The translations under genes and the position numbers were made by a program. Of a DNA stretch of 8,151 bases, positions 1 through 6,428 are shown in pieces. The stretch spans positions 1 through 8,151 of the forward strand of contig JAEDNQ010000106.1 of NCBI GenBank assembly GCA_016302435.1, in the 5' to 3' direction. How positions within the stretch are numbered: the first letter of the stretch is position 1; every line of letters begins with the position of its first letter. The notes under the pieces are model-generated. The model ran no database searches and was not told the origin of the DNA. It saw nothing but the letters and a program-made list of their open reading frames with translations. This stretch comes from Bacteroidaceae bacterium (lineage in GTDB: Bacteria > Bacteroidota > Bacteroidia > Bacteroidales > Bacteroidaceae).

Positions 1-159
1 GCGCATGGGATAAAACACAAAAGAATGACAATAATTACGAGAGAAGGACTCAGAATAGAACACATACCCCCACGTCAACATGAACGTGTGAGGTTGATTA
101 AAATCAACGAACATAGAGGGTGCGTTGATAGTGTTGTTCAAAACCTTTATTTTTCTCAT
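1..159 (-). CDS. Partial unrecognised reading frame, runs off left edge
   Basis: An ATG at 159-157 on the minus strand opens a frame of 53 codons without a stop up to base 1, so any protein would continue beyond the window. The residues are rich in Phe, Tyr, Asn and Ser, and I recognise no family or signal peptide. Support comes mainly from context. A near-perfect Bacteroidota promoter (185-216) should start transcription about 20 nt upstream of this ATG, and the leader just before the ATG is A-rich, as is common in this phylum. About half of the third codon positions are G or C, which is not decisive. By chance roughly one frame in twenty would stay open this long. It could instead be an untranslated leader of a gene further left. 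Confidence 0.33.
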   Translation of the reverse strand, partial: MRKIKVLNNTINAPSMFVDFNQPHTFMLTWGYVFYSESFSRNYCHSFVFYPMR

Positions 160-184
160 TTCTTTGTCGTTATTTAGTTGAGGG

Positions 185-216
185 CAAATTTACACATTTA
201 TTTCATTCCCCACAAA
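185..216 (-). promoter_or_regulatory. Bacteroidota-type promoter reading leftwards
   Basis: Read on the minus strand this is TTTG (216-213), a 20-bp spacer, then TAAATTTG (192-185). It matches the known Bacteroides sigma-ABfr consensus TTTG-N19-20-TAnnTTTG at every defined position. Transcription would start near 178-180 and enter the open frame starting at 159. It lies beyond the terminator at 523-554, so it would start a separate unit rather than continue the glycogen operon. Confidence 0.6.
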
Positions 217-241
217 TATATCATCATAAAAAAGTGATATA
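217..241. repeat. Inverted repeat abutting the leftward promoter
   Basis: Perfect 7-bp arms TATATCA (217-223) and TGATATA (235-241) are separated by 11 bp. The left arm touches the upstream promoter box at 213-216. The centre lies about 50 bp upstream of the predicted start site, a plausible place for a dimeric activator or repressor. The arms are AT-rich, and repeats of this size occur by chance, so the position is the main support. Confidence 0.3.
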
Positions 242-522
242 AACACAAAATTTTATCATAAAGAAAGAAATACCCCCCTATTTTGTTACTTGGCATCCGA
301 TTTTTGGGCAACATAATGGGTAATGGAATTACAAGAACGGATGTATTGCGAGAAAAAGAATCACGAATGCCAATATTGCGCCATTCACCATCGTCTTCAT
401 GTGGCAAAAACTATTGGCGGCAGATTAATTTGTCATCCTGATATGAACACCGCGAACGCACAGGATGGCAAGCCCTTTCGTTCCGACAAGTAAGGGTGAA
501 GATGGCTGCTATTCCGACCATG
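242..522. other. Intergenic stretch without a supported gene
   Basis: No convincing gene, tRNA or mobile element is visible here. A 69-codon minus-strand frame starts at a TTG, has no ribosome-binding site and ends inside the leftward promoter, so it was not accepted. A tiny hydrophobic frame (400-329, minus strand) and an imperfect stem (431-440 with 461-470) are the only structures seen; both are discussed in the findings. Confidence 0.5.
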
Positions 523-554
523 AAAACAGGGGCACGTCATGCGACGTGCCCCTG
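523..554 (-). terminator. Rho-independent terminator of the glycogen operon
   Basis: A perfect 12-bp stem pairs 527-538 with 543-554 around a 4-nt loop (539-542). On the minus strand the stem is followed by TTTT (526-523), as expected for an intrinsic terminator. It lies 63 nt after the stop codon of the GH57-like gene. On the plus strand no T-run follows the stem, so it should act only on leftward transcription. Confidence 0.8.
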
Positions 555-617
555 AATGGCTTATGATATTACCTTTAGGTAGATTCTATCAATTACAATT
601 CTTCTTTGAACCCACCT

Positions 618-1991
618 TTATTCCTTCTTGGCCTTTGGCTTGCGGCCTGGTTTCTTGGCAACCTTCTTTGGTTCAGCCTCTTCAGATGATTCTTCTTCAA
701 ACTCTGTTGGGTTGTACTTCTCCAACTTCTTGCGAAGACGCTCTATCTCCTTGTCCTTGGCTTCAAGTTCGTCACCCTGATTCTTGATGAGAGTGATGAG
801 ACCGTCGATTTCTTCGTTGTCAGCTCCGCCGTAGAGGTTGTTGACACGAGCGATGAAGTCGCCGAGTATATTCATGTAGTTAGTGAAGGCATCGTATGGG
901 CTGTCGTATATGCCACGATACTGGTAACCAGGCTTTGTGGTCATGAAGCGGAAGTTGTTGGATGCCTGAAGAGAGTCCCAGTCTATCTGGATGCGGCGAT
1001 CTCCGCAGACGCGCACGCGGTCGGCTATGCTATAGAGTTTGTTGAAGGCTTCGCGCTGCATGACATTGCCAAGCCAGCAAGAAGTGTCTCTCTCTTCGTC
1101 TACCCATGAGATGCTGTATGGCACGTCGAGGGTGCCTACGCTCTCCTGCTCGCAGATCTCGCTTGGGAGGGCGAAGCCGATGCCGCGCTCCTTGGCGAGG
1201 GCTGGGATGGCCTTGAGGAAGTCGAGGATGTTGGATGAGAGAGGCTGGAGGATGCCGAAGGTGACGAGTTCGCCGAAGATGTTGATGATGTCTTCTCCTT
1301 CAGGTGTGCTGGCAATCCAGTCAAGCCACTTGTCGGCAAATAGTGGGAACTCTGACCAGTCCTGGCGAGAGAAACGCTCTGTGATGTCTTCTGAAAGCTT
1401 GATGTCGCGGAGGAGGAGTTTGAGTCGTGGATCGGCTGCGCAGCTGTAGATATAGTGTGGTGACTTCCATCCGAGGACTTGCTTCGCACCTTCTGTTATC
1501 ATGCCCTTGAAGCCCATTGCTGCCACCTGTGCGCCTATGTCATCGTTGTAGATGAGGGATGAGTTGCGGAAGATGGTTGGGCGCTTGCCAAACTTCTCAT
1601 AGATGGTGTCGCTCATGTGCTTAACCTCAGCGGCGAAGCTCTCTTCGTTGGCGAGAGAGGCGAGACCGTGGCTGTATGGCTCGCAGAGGAACTCCACCTG
1701 TCCTGTAGCATTAAGTTCCTGAAGGAGGTCGAGGACCTGAGGAGCGTGGAACTCGAGCTGCTCGAGACCGCAGCCTGAGAGGGAGAATGCCACACGGAAC
1801 TCAGGATAGTCCTTGCACATCTGTATGAGTGTCTGCAGGGCTGGCACGTAACTGCGCTCTGCTATATCGTTGATAGAACGTTCATTCTCGTAGTCATCGT
1901 AGTAGTAGTGGTCGCGGCCGATGTCGAAGAAACGATAACGCTTGAGATGGATGATCTGGTGAATCTCAAAATAAAGACAAATCTTTTTCAT
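618..1991 (-). CDS. GH57 alpha-amylase-like protein, probably inactive
   Basis: A 457-residue protein of the glycoside hydrolase family 57 alpha-amylase group, cytoplasmic with no signal peptide. Landmarks are HQ plus LKRYRFFDIG (residues 11-25), GQVEFLCE (97-104), FRNSSLIYND (141-150), the TEGAKQVLGWKSP stretch (166-178), a region around NIFGELVTFG (237-246), and SWVDEERD (295-302). In active relatives the third region reads FRNTELIY with the nucleophile Glu, and the fourth reads DYETFG with the acid/base Asp. Here these positions are Ser145 and Glu241, and the first motif HQP has become HQI. Hydrolysis is therefore doubtful. Residues about 395-425 form a predicted coiled coil, 428-440 are acidic and 441-457 are Lys/Pro-rich. 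It is the last gene of the operon, 75 nt after the glycosyltransferase. The start agrees with the usual family N-terminus (MK-ICLYF-IHQ). The family call is secure; the function is inferred. Confidence 0.88.
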   Translation of the reverse strand: MKKICLYFEIHQIIHLKRYRFFDIGRDHYYYDDYENERSINDIAERSYVPALQTLIQMCKDYPEFRVAFSLSGCGLEQLEFHAPQVLDLLQELNATGQVEFLCEPYSHGLASLANEESFAAEVKHMSDTIYEKFGKRPTIFRNSSLIYNDDIGAQVAAMGFKGMITEGAKQVLGWKSPHYIYSCAADPRLKLLLRDIKLSEDITERFSRQDWSEFPLFADKWLDWIASTPEGEDIINIFGELVTFGILQPLSSNILDFLKAIPALAKERGIGFALPSEICEQESVGTLDVPYSISWVDEERDTSCWLGNVMQREAFNKLYSIADRVRVCGDRRIQIDWDSLQASNNFRFMTTKPGYQYRGIYDSPYDAFTNYMNILGDFIARVNNLYGGADNEEIDGLITLIKNQGDELEAKDKEIERLRKKLEKYNPTEFEEESSEEAEPKKVAKKPGRKPKAKKE

Positions 1992-2066
1992 GATTCTATG
2001 TTTATTCTATTTTATATGTTTGCGATATTAGGTATGAATAATCTCTCTGTGAGGGGAAGGCGATGG

Positions 2067-3401
2067 CTATCTGCCTTTCATTGGGTCGATGTCGCGGCGG
2101 ATGGCTTCAACTTCTTCCCAAGAGCGGTCGCAGAATGCTTTGCCCCAGATGCACTCGTCGTAGAGTCGGCGTATGCGCAGGCTGACGTTGACCCATGTGA
2201 TCTTGTCGACTTCCTTGAGGCCTTCTTCTGCCAAGTACTGGTGCAAGCCCTCGTTGGTGCAGAGTGAGTAGATGGCGTCTGCCATGGCGTTGATGTCCCA
2301 ATAGTCAACCTTGATGACCTTGTCGAGAATCTCGCCGCAGCCAGACTGCTTGGAGATGATGCACGGTGTGCCGCACTGCATGGCCTCAAGAGGGGCGATG
2401 CCGAAGGGCTCGGAGACGGAAGGCATGACAAAGACGTCGCTCGCCTTGTAGCATTCGTAAACTTCCTTGCCTCGCTGGAATCCCGGGAAGTGGCAGCGGT
2501 CGGCTATGCCCTTGGCGGCAGCGAGGTCTACCATCTCCCAGTATTTGTCGCCTGAGCCTGCAAAGCAGAAGCGTATGTTCTTAGAGCGCTGGCACACGAG
2601 GTCGGCAGCTTCGATGAAGTATTCTGGTCCTTTCTGCATGGTGATGCGTCCGAGGAAGGTGACGACCTTCTCCTTGCCGTGGTCGACGCGTGGTATGTCG
2701 AGGTAGTCTTTGGGGAGTGGGTAGACGGCATTGTGTATGGCGAAGCACTTGCGTGGGTCCTGATGGTACTCGCGTATGACTGTCTGGCGTGTGAGCTCAG
2801 AGACGCACATGATGCAGTCGGCATGGTCCATTCCGTTCTTCTCTATTGAGTAGACTGTGGGGTTGACCTTGCCTCTGGAGCGGTCGAAGTCAGTGGCGTG
2901 GACGTGAATGCAGAGAGGCTTTCCGCTGACCATCTTGGCGTGAACGCCTGCGGGATAGGTGAGCCAGTCGTGGGCATGTATGATGTCAAACTGTTCTGAG
3001 CGTGCGATGACACCAGCTATGATAGAGAAGTTGTTTATCTCGTCGTGCAGATTGCCAGGATAGCCGCCAGCGAACTCCATGCATCCCATGTCGTTGACGT
3101 TCATGTAGGAGAAGTCGGCATAGATATGGTTGCGGAAGTTGTAGTACTCCTCTGGGGTCATGTAGTCGGGGAGGCGGTTTTTGACATAGTCGTAGTCGTG
3201 GTCTCGATAGACGATGGGGACTTGGTTCATGCCGATGATGCGCAGGAACTTTTCCTCCTGTCCTGTGGGTTTAGGGAGGCAGAAGGTTACCTCAGCGTCG
3301 GGCTGGCCGTCGACCATGCCTTTTGTTATGCCGTATGAGGCGACAGCGAGTCCGCCGTATATCTTGGGAGGGAATTCCCAGCCAAACATTAAAACTTTCA
3401 T
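2067..3401 (-). CDS. Glycogen synthase-like GT-B glycosyltransferase
   Basis: A 444-residue GT-B fold glycosyltransferase of the GT4/GT5 type, likely extending alpha-1,4-glucan from a sugar nucleotide in the cytoplasm. The N-terminal Rossmann half begins with WEFPP and GGLAVAS (residues 8-22), where classical GlgA has a K-x-GGL motif, and continues with HAHDWLTYP (142-150). The C-terminal half has FLGRITMQKG (249-258), whose Arg252 and Lys257 should contact the nucleotide phosphates, and the retaining-enzyme EX7E motif with Glu331 and Glu339 in SEPFGIAPLE. Length fits the family. It follows the debranching gene by only 20 nt and has a perfect AGGAGG 10 nt before its ATG. The neighbours support glycogen synthesis. 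The GT5 versus GT4 assignment, and so the name glgA, is not certain. Confidence 0.85.
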   Translation of the reverse strand: MKVLMFGWEFPPKIYGGLAVASYGITKGMVDGQPDAEVTFCLPKPTGQEEKFLRIIGMNQVPIVYRDHDYDYVKNRLPDYMTPEEYYNFRNHIYADFSYMNVNDMGCMEFAGGYPGNLHDEINNFSIIAGVIARSEQFDIIHAHDWLTYPAGVHAKMVSGKPLCIHVHATDFDRSRGKVNPTVYSIEKNGMDHADCIMCVSELTRQTVIREYHQDPRKCFAIHNAVYPLPKDYLDIPRVDHGKEKVVTFLGRITMQKGPEYFIEAADLVCQRSKNIRFCFAGSGDKYWEMVDLAAAKGIADRCHFPGFQRGKEVYECYKASDVFVMPSVSEPFGIAPLEAMQCGTPCIISKQSGCGEILDKVIKVDYWDINAMADAIYSLCTNEGLHQYLAEEGLKEVDKITWVNVSLRIRRLYDECIWGKAFCDRSWEEVEAIRRDIDPMKGR

Positions 3402-3411
3402 ATTCCTTTTT

Positions 3412-3417
3412 CCTCCT
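3412..3417 (-). promoter_or_regulatory. Strong Shine-Dalgarno site for the glycosyltransferase
   Basis: On the minus strand AAAAGGAGG precedes the ATG at 3401-3399, with 10 nt between AGGAGG and the start codon. The site fills most of the 20-nt gap after the debranching stop codon. None of the other starts in the window has a comparable site, which fits the low use of Shine-Dalgarno sequences in Bacteroidota and makes this one stand out. Confidence 0.75.
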
Positions 3418-3421
3418 TTTA

Positions 3422-5365
3422 TTAATAATTATAGAATTTTGACAGCACCTTGTTGACTCGCAGCACGGCTGCCACGTTCATGGCGAACGAGATGGCTCCT
3501 CGTCCCGAGAATGGCGGGTTACCGTCGAAGAGTTCGGGCAGTGTGCCTATGCAGTGGTAGAACATCTCCTCTTCGAGTCCTGCAAAGCAGCGGTCGACCC
3601 ATGAGAGTCCGCTTCGCTTGTAGACCTTGAGCGATGTCTCGAGATAGAAGCCTGAGAGCCATGGCCACACTGTGCCCTGGTGGTAGGCTGCGTCGCGCTG
3701 CATCTGACCTCCTGCATAGATGGGGTTGTAGCCTCCCGACTTTGGAGAGAGGGAGCGTATGCCCTTTGGAGTGAGGAGTTCCTTGGTGCAGATGTCGAGT
3801 ATCTTCTTGCGCTCAGGAGTGGTGAGCGGACTGTATTCGAGTGATGAGGCGATGAGCATGTTGGGGCGCACAGACCATGAGATGTAGCCTTCGTCGACAT
3901 AGTCGAGGAGGTAGCCATGCTGATTGAGGAATGTTTCCTTGAAGGATGTGCCTGTGAGCTGAGCCATCTGTGTGTATCTGTCGGCGTCAGCCTCTCGGCC
4001 TGCAGCACGGAGGAGTTCGGCGTTGAAGAGGAGGGCGTTGTACCAGAGAGCGTTTATCTCTACGATGTAGCCTGAGCGTGGCACTACGGGATGTCCGTTG
4101 ACCTCAGAGTTCATCCATGTTACTGCATGCTCGCGTCCGTCGGTGAAGAGGAGTCCGTTTTCCTTTGGTTCCAGATTCTCGTGCTCTCCCTCTGCTATGA
4201 AGTTGACGATGCGGTCAACAAGCTCGCCGTACTTGTCCTTGGCGGCTTCAGGGCTGACGAGGCGTGCATACTGCTGGATGCACCATACGGCCCATAGGAG
4301 CACATCAGGCTTGTCCATCTCAAACATCTCGATGGTGGACTTCTTACCAGCCATGAAGTCGTTGATGGCCTTCTCGGCTGTGGCCATTGCCTGCTCATAG
4401 TAGTCAATCTCGTCTATGGCGAGGGTAAGGCCTGGGAGAGCAACGAACATGTCACGTGCTCTGCACTTGAACCAAGGGTAGCCTGCTATGATGTAGTGTT
4501 CCCCACCCTTCTCGTAGTGGAACTGGTGGGCAGCATTGACGAGGCACGACTGGAAGTTGGTGCGTGGTACATGGACTTCATACTCATGGTCGAAGATTTT
4601 CTTGAGCTGTGAGGCCTTGAGTTCGCTGACTCCTGCGGCGAAGACGACGCTCTCGCCCTTCTTGATGTTGAACTCGAAGTAGCCTGGCACATATAGGTCT
4701 TCCTTGTACTCGTAGCCTAACTCTTGCTCCTTCTGGTATTCTATGCCGCGATACCAGTTGGGCTCGAAGACGAAGTTGTTGGTCTTGCTGAGCTGCATCA
4801 TGAGCTCAGGATAGCCAGGGTACATGCGTGTCTTTATTCCGTGGTCGATGGCGGAATAGTCTCGGCTGGCTCCTGCGTTTTCATGTGTACACTCTGCCGC
4901 ATTGCGGAAGGCGAGGAAGGGACGGAGGCGGAGGGTTGTGACAGAATGGGCGTCTTCGAGGGTGTAGCGTATCAAGATACGGTTTTCGAAATGCTGGAAG
5001 ACCTTCTCTTTTTTCAATATCACTCCGCCCACACGGTAGTATGTTGTAGGCAGCTTTTCCCACTCGCACGCGCGTATGTACTTGTGGCCATTGGGACTGT
5101 ACACGTTTCCCGAATACTTATGTAGTCCGAGATTGAACTGTGCACCATGCTGTATGACTGTCTCGTCAAGAGATGACAGGAGGACGTGGTTCTCGCCGTC
5201 AAGTTCGGGCACGGGCACAACGAGCAGTCCGTGGTACTTGCGGGTGTTGCAGTCGACTATGGACGAGCAAGAATAAGCACCAGACTTGTTGGTCCTGAGA
5301 ATCTCCTTGGGCAGTGACTCCTGAAGATTTGTCATCAGAGCTTTGTCAAATCGTAGATAACTCAT
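3422..5365 (-). CDS. Glycogen debranching enzyme (GH133-type)
   Basis: A 647-residue amylo-alpha-1,6-glucosidase of the bacterial/archaeal type, which removes alpha-1,6 branches from glycogen in the cytoplasm. The N-terminal domain (about 15-240) shows TNKSGAYSCSS and TRKYHGLLV (25-49). The C-terminal (alpha/alpha)6 domain (about 270-645) shows AGYPWFKCRARDMF (294-307), TWMN (416-419), VEINALWYNAL (435-445), RDAAYHQGTVWPWL (557-570) and LPELFDG (609-615). The usual TWMD motif is TWMN here; Asn419 replaces an Asp that may be catalytic, while Glu436 and Glu611 are kept. It is the first gene of a three-gene operon, with a promoter about 50-80 bp upstream. The ATG follows an A/T-rich leader without Shine-Dalgarno. 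No signal peptide is seen. Family assignment is secure; the effect of Asn419 is unknown. Confidence 0.92.
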   Translation of the reverse strand: MSYLRFDKALMTNLQESLPKEILRTNKSGAYSCSSIVDCNTRKYHGLLVVPVPELDGENHVLLSSLDETVIQHGAQFNLGLHKYSGNVYSPNGHKYIRACEWEKLPTTYYRVGGVILKKEKVFQHFENRILIRYTLEDAHSVTTLRLRPFLAFRNAAECTHENAGASRDYSAIDHGIKTRMYPGYPELMMQLSKTNNFVFEPNWYRGIEYQKEQELGYEYKEDLYVPGYFEFNIKKGESVVFAAGVSELKASQLKKIFDHEYEVHVPRTNFQSCLVNAAHQFHYEKGGEHYIIAGYPWFKCRARDMFVALPGLTLAIDEIDYYEQAMATAEKAINDFMAGKKSTIEMFEMDKPDVLLWAVWCIQQYARLVSPEAAKDKYGELVDRIVNFIAEGEHENLEPKENGLLFTDGREHAVTWMNSEVNGHPVVPRSGYIVEINALWYNALLFNAELLRAAGREADADRYTQMAQLTGTSFKETFLNQHGYLLDYVDEGYISWSVRPNMLIASSLEYSPLTTPERKKILDICTKELLTPKGIRSLSPKSGGYNPIYAGGQMQRDAAYHQGTVWPWLSGFYLETSLKVYKRSGLSWVDRCFAGLEEEMFYHCIGTLPELFDGNPPFSGRGAISFAMNVAAVLRVNKVLSKFYNY

Positions 5366-5412
5366 AGTTGTATTTTAAGGTATAGTTATACTGTATTTAG
5401 GTTTATCCACTT

Positions 5413-5444
5413 CAAATTTAGATGTTTTTTTTCATTCACACAAT
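5413..5444 (-). promoter_or_regulatory. Promoter of the glycogen operon
   Basis: On the minus strand, ATTG (5444-5441) is followed by a 20-bp spacer and TAAATTTG (5420-5413). The downstream box fully matches the Bacteroidota TAnnTTTG element, and the upstream box matches three of four bases of TTTG. The start site should lie near 5407, giving a leader of about 40 nt before the debranching ATG. A small palindrome, GTATA-GT-TATAC (5380-5391), lies in that leader and could be an operator. Confidence 0.6.
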
Positions 5445-5453
5445 TAAAAGGGA

Positions 5454-5470
5454 TTTTTTTTTAAAAAAAA
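5454..5470. other. T9A8 tract between divergent promoters
   Basis: Nine T followed directly by eight A form a symmetric AT tract just upstream of the leftward promoter and between the two divergent promoters. Such tracts are stiff or bent and can act like an upstream promoter element or bind architectural proteins. The role here is inferred from position only. Confidence 0.35.
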
Positions 5471-5531
5471 GGTCAATAATAACAGGTTTGAAACGAAAAA
5501 CATGTTCAATAGCAGATTTTCGGGGTAAAAT

Positions 5532-5563
5532 CTTGGTCATTTAACGAGATGTGCGTAACTTTG
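5532..5563 (+). promoter_or_regulatory. Promoter of the Crp/Fnr-type regulator
   Basis: CTTG (5532-5535), a 20-bp spacer and TAACTTTG (5556-5563) fit the Bacteroidota consensus, with a full match in the downstream box and three of four bases upstream. Transcription should begin near 5569, giving a leader of under 20 nt. The region just before the ATG has only a weak AGG. Confidence 0.62.
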
Positions 5564-5586
5564 CATCAGAAAAGAATTTTTAGGTA

Positions 5587-6291
5587 ATGAAGATTAAGGA
5601 ATCGACCATATTTACAGAAACCATAAGTTGTCTGAAAGGCATCATCAGCATGCTCACTCCCGAGCAGGAGGATGAGCTGAAGGACAGCATGACCATCCAG
5701 CAGTTCAAGAAGAATGAGGTCATCTATGCTGACGGGGAGGTGCCTCAGATGCTGCACTGTCTCATCACTGGCAAGGTGAAGATATTTAAGGACGGTGTGG
5801 GCGGCCGCACTCAGATCATACGAGTCATCAAGCCAGTGGAGTACTTTGGTTACCGAGCTTATTTTGCCAACCAGAACTACGTGACATCGGCTGCAGCCTT
5901 TGAGCAGAGCACTGTATGCCTCATACCTGTTGACCTTATAGAGAAATGGATTAAGGAGAACAGCAAGCTGGCGATGTTTTTCATCAAGCAGCTTGCGGTG
6001 GAGGTTGGCATGTCTGACCAGCGAACAGTCAACCTGACACAGAAGCACATCAGAGGCCGTCTGGCAGAGTCGCTTCTCTTCTTGCGCGACAACTACGGAC
6101 TGGAGGAGGATGGTGCCACATTGTCTATATACCTATCTCGAGAGGATTTGGCCAACATGTCGAACATGACGACCTCCAATGCCATTCGCACACTTTCCGC
6201 CTTTGCCCAGGAGAAGATAATCGCTATCGACGGAAAGAAAATAAAAATCATCGACAACGCAAATCTGGAGAAGATAAACAATATCGGATAA
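5587..6291 (+). CDS. Crp/Fnr-family transcription regulator
   Basis: A 234-residue DNA-binding regulator. Residues about 20-135 form the cyclic-nucleotide-binding beta-roll, 135-160 resemble the dimerisation helix, and 165-225 form a winged helix-turn-helix (LSREDLANMSNMTTSNAIRTLS, within 183-204, then the wing to IDGKKIKIID). The segment aligned with the phosphate-binding cassette reads EYFGYRAYF then NYVTSAAA. The Glu and Arg that hold cAMP in E. coli CRP are absent, so another ligand or none is likely. The three cysteines (15, 58, 111) are scattered and do not form an Fnr iron-sulfur motif. The gene is divergent from the glycogen operon, sharing a 221-bp intergenic region, so it is a good candidate regulator of that operon and of itself (inference). 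Length is normal for the family, and the start fits the promoter. Confidence 0.88.
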   Translation: MKIKESTIFTETISCLKGIISMLTPEQEDELKDSMTIQQFKKNEVIYADGEVPQMLHCLITGKVKIFKDGVGGRTQIIRVIKPVEYFGYRAYFANQNYVTSAAAFEQSTVCLIPVDLIEKWIKENSKLAMFFIKQLAVEVGMSDQRTVNLTQKHIRGRLAESLLFLRDNYGLEEDGATLSIYLSREDLANMSNMTTSNAIRTLSAFAQEKIIAIDGKKIKIIDNANLEKINNIG

Positions 6292-6352
6292 TAAGTAGGT
6301 GCGCAAAAGTTCGAAATAAGGGGCTTCAACATCAGAGAGCCACTAAGACTGC

Positions 6353-6395
6353 AAGCGCAGGAGCACATAGCTATAGGCCGTATGCTTCTGCGCTT
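6353..6395. terminator. Hairpin between convergent genes, likely terminator
   Basis: AAGCGCAGGAGCA (6353-6365) pairs with TGCTTCTGCGCTT (6383-6395) over 13 bp with a single G-U pair, around a 17-nt loop. It lies between the stop of the Crp-type gene (6291) and the stop of the lipid kinase (6429), where a terminator is expected. Neither side has a strong T-run (plus strand: ACTGTTTC), so termination may be weak or depend on other factors. Confidence 0.45.
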
Positions 6396-6428
6396 ACTGT
6401 TTCACCTTGTGCTCAACGCTTCTGTCTC

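Noticed and set aside
93..108. GTTGATT-AA-AATCAAC inverted repeat, considered as a terminator or Fnr-like site
   Set aside because: No T-run follows on either strand and the 2-nt centre does not fit the TTGAT-N4-ATCAA Fnr box; it lies inside the open left-edge frame.
198..407. 69-codon minus-strand frame in the left intergenic region
   Set aside because: It begins at a TTG with a stop codon two codons upstream, has no ribosome-binding site, ends within the leftward promoter and shows no recognisable domain.
1992..2066. 75-bp gap before the GH57-like gene, searched for an internal promoter or terminator
   Set aside because: No TAnnTTTG box with correct spacing and no stable hairpin followed by T residues was found, so the gene is taken as part of the operon.
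4724..5125. 133-codon plus-strand frame opposite the debranching gene
   Set aside because: It lies antisense to conserved coding sequence, has no promoter or ribosome-binding site and no family resemblance.
5566..6048. 160-codon minus-strand frame opposite the Crp-type gene
   Set aside because: It is antisense to a clear regulator gene and covers its promoter; codon mirroring explains its openness.
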